Positions 33,461 through 45,158 of a stretch of 64,000 nucleotides of DNA are shown piece after piece. Within the stretch, counting starts at the first letter, position 1. The number at the start of each line of letters is the position of its first letter. A program made the position numbers and the translations under genes. The notes beneath the pieces were generated by a model that made no database searches, was not told the origin of the DNA, and saw nothing but the letters and a program-made list of their open reading frames with translations. The DNA is from Tipula vernalis (Eukaryota > Arthropoda > Insecta > Diptera > Tipulidae): positions 27,765,992 to 27,829,991 of the forward strand of contig OY282560.1 of NCBI GenBank assembly GCA_958295665.1, written 5' to 3'.

Positions 33461-34110
33461 CTACAGCCTCTTCTCCACCACAGTAACATCAGAGTCATCC
33501 CCTGATGAGAAGACCCCTGAGAGCCTCTTTAAAGATTCCATGGACGGTGACATCTCCGTGTCCTTGGAGAGAGTTTCCGCTTGGCTACCTACCTCCGCGC
33601 ACGCAGATGAGCTATCAAGCACCACGATATTTTCTGAAGATGACTTCGGAGCCTCCGGCTTGTCCGCGTCCTTCTTGTACACATTGAGTGTCACTGTACT
33701 GAAACCATAGTTGATTAAACCGTTGGTTTTTTCCAGTGCAGTCTGTGACTCCCTGTTTAAGATGATAACAGCTGACATATAGTTAACCTTTGTCCCCTCG
33801 AGCTTAGTAGCTTTCCAGTTGTACGTTGGCAACTCCGGGTTGCCAACCTGCAACAACTGCAGTATCACCTTCGGGCGCTAGGCTCCGAAGGAATGTAAAC
33901 CCAAGCTCTTGGTCTGCAGGGGATCTCCTCCCTATCAATCACAGCAAGGCTGGCTCCGGGCCATACCTCTCCAAGTCCCCCCATTGCCTTCTTATAAAGC
34001 AGCAGGGACCTCTGATCTGCACACCCAGTCAGTTTCACCTGATTCCTGTACCAGCCCGCGTTCCGACAAGTCGGAGCAGGTCCTGGATTTTCCGACAGGA
34101 CTTATAAAAA
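33461..34110 (-). pseudogene. LOA copy 1 ORF1, C-terminal part (DUF4780-like)
   Basis: Minus strand open frame 33,461-33,868: YNWKATKLEGTKVNYMSAV and VIILNRESQTALEKTNGLIN, GFSTVTLNVYKKD, similar to the copy 2 segment at 40,889-41,359 (WKIVKQEEAKGG, LLNRESLTLF, ISFGFGSITLNVYKKD). This RNA-binding-type C-terminal domain is followed by an acidic Ser-rich tail. Upstream, 33,870-34,110 is GC-rich and holds earlier ORF1 text in broken frames; the N-terminal half of ORF1 is missing, so the copy is 5' truncated. The stop is TAG at 33,461-33,463. Confidence 0.8.
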
Positions 34111-34621
34111 TGGAAGTATGGGAAGGAAATATGATAGTTGCGCACGAGCAAAATTTATGAAGTTGTCTTGATTTGCCGTTGAAATTTGGAACAAGTTTTA
34201 GGACATATTTCGCATCTAAAGCTGCCATATTATTTTCTTCGGAATATTCACTATGATTACTAATTTTAATTTGGGGAATTCGTATTGGAAGGTTTGGAAA
34301 GAGAATTGAAAATTATTTGACTATTTAGATGATCGGGTTCAACAGAAGGATGTGGTTCTCTATTTATTACAACAGTTCGAAAACGTAATAAATTTAACGA
34401 TAAGTTGACGTCATTATTATTAGGATCGTTGATAGATGTTTCGTCATCCATAAGGACTCTAATTTGTTGTTGATCGATTTAATATGGGTTTTTAGTTCAA
34501 CATTTTCTTCCTCTAGAGTTTTGATTCGTTGGCCTTTACTCTCAATGATTTTTGATAGTTTCTTGAGGGAGATTGAGGGGAAACAATTTGGTTAGTTCGA
34601 AGATTTCTCCAAATTCATCAT
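34111..34621 (-). pseudogene. Ty3/Gypsy gag, N-terminal part
   Basis: Minus strand: a plausible start at 34,621 (two consecutive ATG) gives DDEFGEIFELTK; a helical stretch IIESKGQRIKTLEEENVEL suggests a coiled coil; then, after a frame change, DDETSINDPNNN (34,266-34,451) and AALDAKYVLKLVPNFNGKS (about 34,170-34,228), the start of the capsid domain. The frame then runs into LOA copy 1. It continues at 31,775. Confidence 0.7.
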
Positions 34622-37139
34622 CCACATCACTGTCAGCAACAGAAGATTGATTACCATTCGATGAATCTTTGCAATTGAAACAGTTCCAATAAACGTTGTT
34701 TTTGTTATATCATCAAGACTAGATTCCTATATTTACCACATGATAAATATTTTACACCGTCTTTTTTAATACCTATACATTTATTCAGATTTGAAAAATT
34801 TCGGTCTTATCCTAATTTCAAATTAGCTATACCTAATTCCAAGCCAGAAATTGCTTTAATGAAGTCAGATGATTTTGAATTATTTGAGTCTATAATTTGT
34901 AATTACCGAAGCTCTTTTCAAATTAAATTACTTTTTAAATTCCTATTTTAAACATGAGTACATTAAATCATTTTATATTATCCTCTACATACAGCACCTT
35001 ATTCTCAAACTTTATAAATATTCCGCTTTGCGTGATTTAACAACACTTTATGGGATTTTAAAATCAAATTACATTTTTTTGTTGTTGTATGTATACACAT
35101 TTTATTCTGCGAAAAATCACAATTCATCCAAATCGAGCCTGACGTCAGACGATATAATAAAATTTCAATTTCCTGGTAATGCTAGATAGAGGGTAGGATA
35201 AATGAAAATTCTTTATAAATGGAACGAAAAATAAAATGATTATGTTCAAACACAATCATAATAATACAATATGTATTTTGTCTATAATATATAATGTATG
35301 TCTAAGGCTGATACACATATATTTATTTATGTTGTTCTATTTTTCAAAACAAATAAAAAAGAAAAATTTTATCATCATACATAATTATGCATATACAGCA
35401 TCCATGTAATTATCCATCATCATATACGTTATGTATGTAAATATGTAAGTTAGCATAATTTATTATGACAACATCATGACTTGGGCATATCAGTATGTGT
35501 CCTATTTGTAATGTAATTTGTCCGTATTATGAAGAAACAATTTTTTTTTGGCTAAATGACCCTATCTCATATAAATGTTATGTGTACATAACATATTTCG
35601 TATATCCACATGGAAATTGTTTTTTGTTATTACAATAAAAGTAAAAACTAATCCAGGTCAACATGTTATGCATATACATTGTGTCATCGTTTTATATGTC
35701 TTACAGCAGTTTGGACATATACCAAAATATATCTTGGCTGGAAATTTTTGCAGCAGCGAATAAAAAAAAGTTCGTTAACATTTAAAGTAATTTAAAGTGC
35801 CAAAACAATATTATCCATAGTTTTCGGATTAGCGTATTGTGGAATTTCGTTGACACATCTTGGTATGTCAGAATCTGTATGAACCTCGTTCGTTAAACAA
35901 CACGGATATAATACATAGACTTAAAAGAAGCAAACTTTTTGAATTGGCATATAGTTAGGGCAAGCAGTGGTTTGCAGATCTAAACTTCACTACAAAGAGG
36001 TGGTTTACTTTAATTTACCGAAAACTGTGGAATGACAATCGAAAGAAGCCGCAACAAATTTTTTTTTTTTTTTTTTAATTTACTTGGAACAAAAACAATT
36101 ATTTAATTTGTGGAGAGTATTCTAATACTCTTGACAGTCCGATCTAGCTAAACCCGTTTTAAATTACGGTTAATATACTTAAACTGCCAGTCAGCCAATT
36201 CAAACAAATTCCTATGTACTTTCGAGTCGACAATCTTAAAATTATTCGAATAATCTGACTGTTAAGATCGATTTTTACACAGTTCAAAATTCAGTCAGCC
36301 AAGTAAAATACGCCACTATTTAATTGGAAAAAACGTTTCTTTGAACGACGTATTTAATCACTCAATCAACCTTCTCAAAATTTATAAGTTGGTTGCATAT
36401 TTAACTCTGCACTGCTAGTGTTACAGCAAAAGGGAATAATCTGAATCCGCCATCAAGTTGTAAGAAGAACAATTATTTGACACTTTTGGGAATAAGTTCT
36501 CGATTTTACAAGATTCATTTAACCGATCTAATATTTAGGAGTGAGTTTTTTAAAAAATTGCGTCACTTTACAAAACTGCCGCAGGTCTATATTTTAAGGA
36601 AGGGAGGATGATTGACAGGTTGTTTTTAAATTTTACGAAACAGCTTTAAACTAACCCTGTTGTGCGACTAAGCCCTCCAAGAGCGATCAATGATCAATGA
36701 CGGTGATGCTCTCTTATACATCACCGCGATCATCACTTTATACCTTAGTTCGTAAAATAGGAACGAAAAAATGCGAACATTGTAATTTACTCCTATGAAA
36801 AACAAATTAAAAAAGCCGAAGATTTCTTTTTTTTTTTGCTTAATATTTCTGTTTCATGTTTTTAACGTGCCATCTCAAACAAAATTTCTCGATTGCTCAC
36901 GCAAAGTACAACTGGGAAATATAATGTTTAATCAAAAACTATATAATACCGAGACGTCTCGTGAACGTTAATTTTCAAAACAATGAAAAAACAACAACAA
37001 CAAACGGTAAATACAGTAGAACTGTAATAACTTAATCTTCTTACTCTCTTTAAATCAGACTCTCTGCTGTTAATTTCTCCTTACCTCCTACTTCTTCTTT
37101 ATTTGCGTTTGACTTTGAATTGAGTTTGCTCTACGAGTA
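34622..37139. other. AT-rich DNA without recognisable genes
   Basis: It lies just before gag of the minus-strand gypsy element, so a leader and 5' LTR would be expected in the first several hundred bases, but I cannot delimit them without a partner LTR. Further on are homopolymer runs and ATGTATGT motifs. No coding pattern is seen. Confidence 0.5.
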
Positions 37140-37187
37140 TAGGTTAGGTTAAGTTAGAGTGGCTGCTATCGCACACTTAGGCCAATA
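37140..37187 (-). repeat. LOA copy 2 3' terminus with GTTAG-like tail
   Basis: Plus strand AGGTTAGGTTAAGTTAGAG at 37,141-37,159, i.e. a (CTAAC)n-like end of the element in its sense direction. The adjoining GTGGC matches the GGTGGC next to the tail of copy 1. Confidence 0.7.
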
Positions 37188-38214
37188 GTGGCCCATTGTG
37201 ATACAACAGGATCTTATCTCTCCTTTACCCCTGAAACCATCCGGTGCTACTTATGTAGCGTAAAATATCTCGCACTTCACAGTTCGCGAGTTCCGAAAGG
37301 CTGTCCATACCGTACACACCCAAGTATTTATGTCTTCTGTATGATAGTGCCGGACACGAGCATAGGAAGTGATCTAAAGTCTCTTCCTCCTCCTCGTCCA
37401 TGCAACTTCTACAAAAGTCATTTGTCTGTAGACTCAGCCTTCTCGCGTGTTCCCCAAAAAGGAAGTGTCCTGTCAGTATCCCTAAGACCAATCCTAATTC
37501 TCGTCTTCCCAGGGATATCAGTGCCTTGGAGCGCCGCGAGTCCAGTTTTAGCCAAACCTGTTTTGCTATCCTGCACGTGAAAAAAAAGGCGATTGCCTTT
37601 CTACTGAGCGCCAATTTGAGAGCTGCTATAGGCCTCCCCAGACCTGCCCTTTCCGTCTGCATCTGGAGAGTCGTACCGTACCTAGCTAGTTCGTCCGCCC
37701 TGCAATTCCTCGTGATGTCCGAGTGACCAGGGACCCAGATTATCTGGATACTGAAATACTCGCTCATCTCATAAACAGATGATCGGCAATCCAGCGCCAC
37801 CCGTGACCTCAGACAAACCGCCTCTGGTGATCTGACCGCCGCCTGACTGTCCACATAAATTGCGATATCCCTTACTGATACCACATTATGAGTCAACCAT
37901 GTCACGACTTCCCCGATCGCCACCACTTCAGCTTGGTACACGCTGCAGTAGTCAGGAAGACGAACAGAAATATTAACATTAAGCTTCTCACATAAGACTC
38001 CGGGTCCTACCTTACTATCTAGCTTAGAGCCGTCCGTGAAAAATTGCACTGCCTCGTTTTCCAGTATTGATCCGTCCCTCCAGCATTCCCTTGAACGACA
38101 GACGGTCCGGAACCCTTTATCGAAGCACAAGGTTGGTATAACATAATCTAGACTCATCAGTTCATCCCTTGTGATCCAACTATCGTCGAGTGCCCCACCT
38201 GCAGACACTTCCAA
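37188..38214 (-). pseudogene. LOA copy 2 ORF2: RNase H and C-terminal zinc motif (open 329-codon frame)
   Basis: This is the longest clean protein frame in the window, 37,225-38,214. VQFFTDGSKLDSKVG gives the first RNase H Asp, YQAEVVAIGE the Glu, IAIYVDSQAAV the second Asp and HSDITRNCRADELAR the fourth acidic residue, so all four are in place. After it comes a C-terminal Cys-His cluster, FCRSCMDEEEEETLDHFLCSC, of the CCHC type found at the end of ORF2 in this group. The presence of RNase H separates this element from R1 and Jockey and supports LOA or a sister clade of the I group. The preceding thumb frame overlaps it in another phase, so a frameshift lies near 38,200. It is labelled a pseudogene because the whole ORF2 is interrupted. 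Confidence 0.9.
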
Positions 38215-39330
38215 TAAGAGACAGCTGTAAGTCGCATAGCCACCTCGGCTGCCTTCTGCTTACCAAAAACATCTACTGGAATAAGGTGGAACATAACCTC
38301 CAAAGCGCGAGTAGGTGTCGTCGTAAGCGCCCAGCTTATAAGCATGCAGGCCGTTCTTTGCACCCTTTCCATTCTACTCCTGTATGTTACCTTGTCCAGA
38401 GCTGGCCATCGCACGCCCACTCCGTACATAAGTACAGGTCTCACCACGGCAGTGTACAGCCAGTGTACCAGCTCCGGTTTCAAACCCCATCTCTTACCTA
38501 AGGCATTCCTGCACGAGTAAATGGCTACAGTGGCCTTATTTACCCTTTCTAACGTGTTAGGCATCCAGCTGAGTTTACTATCCAAGATTATGCCCAAGAA
38601 TCTCGCTCTATCAGAAAAAAGTCAGTCTAGTGCCCTTTATCGTAAGCGGGCAAACAACCGGAATTTTCTACTTCCTGGTAAAAAGTACCAGCTCTGTCTT
38701 GGACGGGTTGATCCCTAATCCACTTTTGCTGGCCCATTTAATAACGACCAATAGTGCATTCTGCATAACATCTCTAATCGTATCCAAATATTTACCTGAT
38801 ACCGCTATCGCTACATCATCTGCGTACCCTACAACCAATATTCCCTCTCTCTCCAGTTCCAACAGCAATTCGGTAATCACTATACTCCAGAGAGAAGGGG
38901 ACATTACACCTCTCTGCGGGGTTCCTCTAACCACCCGCCTTCTAATTGTGAACTCCCCCAGTTCTGTAGTAATAACCCTGCTTAACAGCATATGATTAAT
39001 CAACCTACTTATAGAGTAATCCACCTTCAAAGCTGACAATCCCTCCATGATCGCCTCCGTCTTCACGTTTTTAAAGGCACCTTCAATATCGAGGAATGAG
39101 ACCATACAGAACTCCTGCGAGTAAATTGACTTCTCAATTGTGCGTACCAAAGCGTGCTTGACATTGCCCAATTGCTGGGTTCAATTTTTCATCGTATAAA
39201 TACATCCACCATCCTTTCCAATGTTTTCAGGAGAAAGAATCATAGAGTTATAGGCCTCAGATCCTTCGGATAAGCATGCGAGCTTTTCCCCGCTTTCGGA
39301 ATGAAGACCACCTTGACCTCCGTCCATTTC
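38157..39330 (-). pseudogene. LOA copy 2 ORF2: reverse transcriptase palm and thumb
   Basis: Minus strand. The palm frame 38,668-39,171 reads VSFLDIEGAFKNV (catalytic Asp), RGTPQRGVMSPSLW (normally PQGG), VVGYADDVAIAVSG (YADD active site), and GLGINPSKTELVLF. The thumb frame 38,157-38,597 begins MGIILDSKLSWMPN and continues through YSCRNALGKRWGLKPELVHW, VLMYGVGVRWPAL and ALTTTPTRALEVMF. One frame change separates them near 38,610-38,670 and another leads to RNase H. Confidence 0.9.
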
Positions 39331-40040
39331 CTAAGAATATAGACAAATTTCAGACATCCTCTGAAGATCATCTCCAGCCAGGGAAGGATGACTGCCAAGT
39401 TCCTCTAGATCTCCGCTGGTAATAATCCTATCTGGGCCAGCCGATTTATAAGGCTTAAACCCGTTCATTGCCCACGCGTTCCGTTCCCTATCCACAATGC
39501 CCTCCATTTCTATTGAAGGTATTTCTCGATGAGCCCCCGGCTCTGTCGAGTCATCGAGGGTTCCCGGAAAGTGCGTATTTATTAGAAGCTCCAGAGATTC
39601 CGTACTAGAAGCTGTCCATGACCCATGCGGCCTAATTAAATAACTAGGACCGGTTGGGTTTGTAGAAAGAATCTTCCTAAGGCGGTAAGCCTCAGATACC
39701 TCTTCCATTTTACCACAGAAGTCTTCAGGACCCTCTTTGTGCCTTCCTCACCTCTCTTTTATAATTCCTCAGGTATATGAGTCCCAATGCCGGGCTTCCC
39801 TGGTATTCTTGGCCCTATTAAAGGCTACCCTACAAGCCTTCCGATAGGTCTCCAACCCAGTGGACCACCATGTTGGCTTCTGTTTGCCCCTAAGTTTTAT
39901 CAGGGGGCACAAAGCATTTAATGAAAGATTGCATGCCTTTGTGACAATATCAACCATGCAATCCAGTTCTTCTACTGTCGCCGGAAGTTCTGGAACCTCC
40001 AGGGGCAATACCTCCTCTATCACCTCCCCACATTTGTTCC
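39331..40040 (-). pseudogene. LOA copy 2 ORF2: RT N-terminal part and linker
   Basis: Minus strand: 39,769-40,023 holds PATVEELDCMVDIVTKACN and KPTWWSTGLETYRKACRV, a linker conserved in copy 1; 39,331-39,708 holds AYRLRKILSTNPTGPSYL and NGFKPYKSAGPDRI, the start of RT. Further RT segments (39,180-39,330) such as FHSESGEKLACLS-like text are in other frames. Frame changes separate the parts. Confidence 0.85.
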
Positions 40041-40760
40041 AGTTTGTCCTTCTAGGATTCCTGAAGGCTTTCCGGGTAACAGTTGAGGTTATAAATTACA
40101 TACCGGTGATCAGAGAATGAGTGCTCATTCTCCACTCTCCATCCCCTGATCATATCAAAAATAATATCTGACGCAAATGTCACATCTAAGACCTCCTTTC
40201 AATTCCTCACAATAAATGTTGGTGCTCGCCCAATATTGCAAACTAAAAGGTTAGTATTTAATAAGTATTCAAAAAAATAACTCACCGCTTTCATTAATGT
40301 ATGTGCTTCCCCAGATTGTGTGATGCGCGTTTGCATCACATCCAAGTATGACACCTACCTTTCTTTGACCTGCTTCCCGGATCAGTTCCCCAGGTTATCC
40401 GGTGGAACCTCCTTCTCCCGATCCGTATAGGCTGAGGCAGGCCATAATTTTTCACAGGCAACTTAAACGCTCGCCGCGGTAACATCCCCACTACTAAATT
40501 GAGGAAGAAGAAAAATATTCAATTATTTTTCGCCAAAATACACGATCTGATTTTCTCAGAGTTGCCTGAGTATAATAATTTATACCCTTTCGTTCTGGCC
40601 ACAGATCCTGCTATTGTTAATCCAAGGTTCTTGGATTAGCACCAAGTCCTCACCTGACCTAGTCATTCTGAGAACGAGAGCTGTCGAGGCAGCCTTCGTG
40701 TGATGCAGGTTTATTTGTCTACAATGTTAACCATTGTGACCTACCTTATTCATCTCTTCC
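40041..40760 (-). pseudogene. LOA copy 2 ORF2: endonuclease
   Basis: Minus strand, several frames: NLHHTKAASTALVLRM near 40,680-40,720 is the start region (compare NLHHSKAASAALIL in copy 1), LVLIQEPWINN near 40,630 carries the catalytic Glu, FSSGDVTAASV near 40,470 and CNIGRAPTFIV near 40,210 follow, and FSDHRYVIYNL near 40,100 is the terminal SDH motif with the catalytic Asp-His. Multiple stops and shifts mean it is inactive. Confidence 0.82.
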
Positions 40761-41440
40761 TCTACTTCTCGTTTCGGAAAAGTAACCCCTGGACAACCGC
40801 CGCTATCCGTCGTTTCACCGCCCATCTTCTCTTTTGATCGTTTTATGTGGTCGCCGTTGCCATGCCCCCTCGCGGAGACTTCAACTTTTCATACTTTTTG
40901 GTTTTCCCCATCAGAGTCTAGAGAAAGGGAGCAGGCTTGAACAACCATCATTTCGGCCTCCGTATCCGTCTCCGGAAGATCAACACCTTCCTTCCCGACG
41001 TTTATCCCAGGCTGGTTTCCCACTTGCGTGTCCACCTCATCCTTCTTATACACATTGAGCGTGATCGACCCGAATCCGAAGCTGATCACTCCCTTTGTTT
41101 CCGCGAAGAGAGTTAGGGACTCCCTGTTTAACAGCATAACAGTCAACCTATAGCCCCCTTTGGCCTCCTCTTGTTTCACTATCTTCCACTTCTTTGCCGG
41201 AAGATGTGGGTCAATGACCTCCTCAGGCTTCTCTGGCTTGGTTGGCAACCAAATGCGTGCCCTCGGTCTGCTCGGAATTTCCTCCTTATTGACCGCCTCC
41301 AGCTTCGCGCCCTGCCATACTTCGCCTACTTTGGCCACTGCCATTTTGTACAGATCCACCGATCTTTTATCTGGACGGTGGGGGTCCCGGATTATCTCTC
41401 AGGACTTCCAAAAATACGGAGTTCAGTTCGTTGTAAACCA
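40761..41440 (-). pseudogene. LOA copy 2 ORF1, C-terminal part
   Basis: Minus strand. From 41,440 the frame reads VYNELNSVFLEVL, then, after a frame change, DLYKMAVAKVGEVWQGAKL (open from 41,359) and RARIWLPTKPEKPEEV, KKWKIVKQEEAKGGYRLTV, LLNRESLTLF, GVISFGFGSITLNVYKKDE. This is the nucleic-acid-binding-type domain (DUF4780-like). It continues from the N-terminal part across the satellite element: the bases TTGTAAACCA at 41,431-41,440 are repeated at 55,853-55,862. A stop near 40,889 ends the visible frame. Confidence 0.85.
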
Positions 41441-41606
41441 CGGATGAGAAGTTTGTCCTAAACTGTCCTAAACCAATAACAACAAATGTGGATGTGAGAA
41501 TGTATGTGTTTAAATATAAAAAAAAAATGTCATTTAGGCGAAAATTATATATTGTAATAAAAAAATTTTATATATTTGAAATATTTTACATTAATATATA
41601 TTTTAT
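41441..41606. repeat. Left terminal repeat and unique left end of the satellite-bearing element
   Basis: The subterminal region holds two direct TGTCCTAAA units (41,454 and 41,464 region) and a short AAC run, mirrored at the right end. The rest is AT-rich non-coding sequence leading into the first partial monomer near 41,607. Confidence 0.8.
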
Positions 41607-44600
41607 AACTGAACTAGATCCATTCTATATAAAACATGAGTAGGTACACAAGTATGTTAGGATTCCACATTAACTTGGTTATTACGTTGAAATCACAAAT
41701 CAAAATTTTCATGAATTTTCTTTCGATATTTCTAAGAGGTTACTACGGCTGAAATGGACATTTTCACATTGAACTAAAACCATTCTATACAAAACATATC
41801 ACATTTCCGGAAAATGTTGGGGAAAAGTATGTTAGGATCCACTTTCACTTGCTTAGTACGTTTAAATCAAAAATCAAAATTTTCATGAATTTTCTTTCGA
41901 TATTTCTAAGAGGTTACTACGGCTGAAATTGACATTTTCACGTTGAACTAGAACCATTCTATACAAAACATATCACATTTCCGGAAAATGTTGGGGAAAA
42001 GTATGTTAGGATTCCACTTTTACTTGCTTAGTACGTTTAAATCAAAAATCAAAATTTTCATGAATTTTCTTTCGATATTTCTAAGAGGTTACTACGGCTG
42101 AAATGGACATTTTCACATTGAACTAGAACCATTCTATACAAAACATATCACATTTCCGGAAAATGTTGGGGAAAAGTATGTTAGGATTCCACTTTTACTT
42201 GCTTATTACGTTTAAATCAAAAATCGAAATTTTCATGAATTTTCTTTCGATATTTCTAAGAGGTTACTACAGCTGAAATGGACATTTTCACGTTGAACTA
42301 GAACCATTCTATACAAAACATATCCCATTTCCGGAAAATGTTGGGGAAAAGTATGTTAGGATCCACTTTCACTTGCTTAGTACGTTTAAATCAAAAATCA
42401 AAATTTTCATGAATTTTCTTTCGATATTTCTAAGAGGTTACTACGGCTGAAATGGACATTTTCACATTGAACTAGAACCATTCTATACAAAACATATCAC
42501 ATTTCCGGAAAATGTTGGGGAAAAGTATGTTAGGATTCCACTTTTACTTGCTTATTACGTTTAAATCAAAAATCGAAATTTTCATGAATTTTCTTTCGAT
42601 ATTTCTATGAGGTTACTACAGCTGAAATGGACATTTTCACGTTGAACTAGAACCATTCTATACAAAACATATCCCATTTCCGGAAAATGTTGGGGAAAAG
42701 TATGTTAGGATTCCACTTTTACTTGCTTATTACGTTTAAATCAAAAATCGAAATTTTCATGAATTTTCTTTCGATATTTCTAAGAGGTTACTACAGCTGA
42801 AATGGACATTTTCACGTTGAACTAGAACCATTCTATACAAAACATATCACATTTCCGGAAAATGTTGGGGAAAAGTATGTTAGGATTCCACTTTTACTTG
42901 CTTATTACGTTTAAATCAAAAATCGAAATTTTCATGAATTTTCTTTCGATATTTCTAAGAGGTAACTACAGCTGAAATGGACATTTTCACGTTGAACTAG
43001 AACCATTCTATACAAAACATATCCCATTTCCGGAAAATATTGGGGTAAAGTATGTTAGGATCCACTTTCACTTGCTTAGTACGTTTAAATCAAAAATCAA
43101 AATTTTCATGAATTTTCTTTCGATATTTCTAAGAGGTTACTACGGCTGAAATGGACATTTTCACGTTGAACTAGAACCATTCTATACAAAACATATCACA
43201 TTTCCGGAAAATGTTGGGGAAAAGTATGTTAGGATCCACTTTCACTTGCTTAGTACGTTTAAATCAAAAATCAAAATTTTCATGAATTTTCTTTCGATAT
43301 TTCTAAGAGGTTATTACGGCTGAAATGGACATTTTCACGTTGAACTAGAACCATTCTATACAAAACATATCACATTTCCGGAAAATGTTGGGGAAAAGTA
43401 TGTTAGGATTCCACATTTACTTGCTTAGTACGTTAAAATCAAAAATCAAAATTTTCATGAATTTTTTTTTCGATATTTCTAAAAGGTTACTACGGCTGAA
43501 ATGGACATTTTTATATTGAACTAGAACCATTCTATCCAAAACATATCACATTTCCGGAAAATGTTGGGGAAAAGTATGTTAGGATCCACTTTTACTTGCT
43601 TAGTACGTTTAAATCAAAAATCAAAATTTTCATGAATTTTCTTTCGATATTTCTAAGAGGTTACTACGGCTGAAATGGACATTTTCACGTTGAACTAGAA
43701 CCATTCTATACAAAACATATCACATTTCCGGAAAATATTGGGGAAAAGTATGTTAGGATTCCACATTAACTTGGTTAGTACGTTAAAATCAAAAATCAAA
43801 ATTTTCATGAATTTTTTTTCGATATTTCTAAGAGGTTACTACGGCTGAAATGGACATTTTCATATTGAACTAGAACCATTCTATACAAAACATATCACAT
43901 TTCCGGAAAATGTTGGGGAAAAGTATGTTAGGATTCCACTTTTACTTGCTTATTACGTTTAAATCAAAAATCAAAATTTTCATGAATTTTCTTTCGATAT
44001 TTCTAAGAGGTTACTACGGCTGAAATGGACATTTTCATATTGAACTAGAACCATTCTATCCAAAACATATCACATTTCCGGAAAATGTTGGGGAAAAGTA
44101 TGTTAGGATTCCACTTTTACTTGCTTAGTAGGATTAAATCAAAAATCAAAATTTTCATGAATTTTCTTTCGATATTTCTAAGAGGTTACTACGGCTGAAA
44201 TGGACATTTTCATATTGAACTAGAACCATTCTATCCAAAACATATCACATTTCCGGAAAATGTTGGGGAAAAGTATGTTAGGATTCCACTTTTACTTGCT
44301 TATTACGTTTAAATCAAAAATCAAAATTTTCATGAATTTTCTTTCGATATTTCTAAGAGGTTACTACGGCTGAAATGGACATTTTCACATTGAACTAGAA
44401 CCATTCTATACAAAACATATCACATTTCCGGAAAATGTTGGGGAAAAGTATGTTAGGATTCCACTTTTACTTGCTTATTACGTTTAAATCAAAAATCGAA
44501 ATTTTCATGAATTTTCTTTCGATATTTCTAAGAGGTTACTACAGCTGAAATGGACATTTTCACGTTGAACTAGAACCATTCTATACAAAACATATCCCAT

Positions 44601-45158
44601 TTCCGGAAAATGTTGGGGAAAAGTATGTTAGGATCCACTTTCACTTGCTTAGTACGTTTAAATCAAAAATCAAAATTTTCATGAATTTTCTTTCGATATT
44701 TCTAAGAGGTTACTACGGCTGAAATGGACATTTTCACATTGAACTAGAACCATTCTATACAAAACATATCACATTTCCGGAAAATGTTGGGGAAAAGTAT
44801 GTTAGGATTCCACTTTTACTTGCTTATTACGTTTAAATCAAAAATCGAAATTTTCATGAATTTTCTTTCGATATTTCTATGAGGTTACTACAGCTGAAAT
44901 GGACATTTTCACGTTGAACTAGAACCATTCTATACAAAACATATCCCATTTCCGGAAAATATTGGGGAAAAGTATGTTAGGATCCACTTTCACTTGCTTA
45001 GTACGTTTAAATCAAAAATCGAAATTTTCATGAATTTTCTTTCGATATTTCTAAGAGGTTACTACGGCTGAAATGGACATTTTTACATTGAACTAGAACC
45101 ATTCTATCCAAAACATATCACATTTCCGGAAAATGTTGGGGAAAAGTATATTAGGATT
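41607..45158. repeat. Satellite block A, about 20 forward monomers of 174-175 bp
   Basis: Monomer starts marked by AGTATGTTAGGAT occur at 41,651, 41,826, 42,000, 42,175, 42,350, 42,524 and onward with 174-175-bp spacing. Conserved features are TTTCCGGAAAATGTTGGGG, CGATATTTCTA-GAGGTTACTAC, and GAACTAGAACCATTCTA. Positional variants (CATATCCC or CATATCAC; ATACAAAAC or ATCCAAAAC; ATCGAAA or ATCAAAA) define monomer subtypes. A rare variant TGGGGTAAAG marks one monomer at 43,041. Confidence 0.97.

Larger units (their letters stand above)
31776..34110 (-). mobile_element. LOA-type non-LTR retrotransposon, copy 1, internally deleted, inserted in gypsy gag
   Basis: Minus-strand element with the 5' end near 34,110 and the 3' tail at 31,776-31,792. 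It contains ORF1 (C-terminal part), the ORF2 endonuclease, the linker and only the first third of RT. The RT text breaks off after FLDIEGAFNNV at about 31,800 and is followed at once by the 3' terminal sequence, so the remainder of RT, RNase H and the 3' UTR were lost by an internal deletion while the 3' tail was kept. The flanks TTATATATGAAAG (about 31,763-31,775) and TTATAAAAATGGAAG (about 34,101) look like a diverged target duplication. The gag frame of the host element resumes across the insertion. Confidence 0.85.

Noticed and set aside
33423..34160. Plus-strand frames across the LOA copy 1 ORF1/ORF2 junction
   Set aside because: Antisense to ORF1 and the ORF2 start; no recognisable protein.
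22131..34621. Envelope gene of an errantivirus-like element
   Set aside because: No env-like frame follows the BEL or gypsy pol; after the BEL integrase the 3' LTR begins directly.
37188..38718. Several plus-strand open frames of 60-130 codons opposite the LOA RNase H and thumb
   Set aside because: They are antisense shadows of the clear minus-strand LOA ORF2; their translations show no domain and their codon pattern mirrors the real frame.
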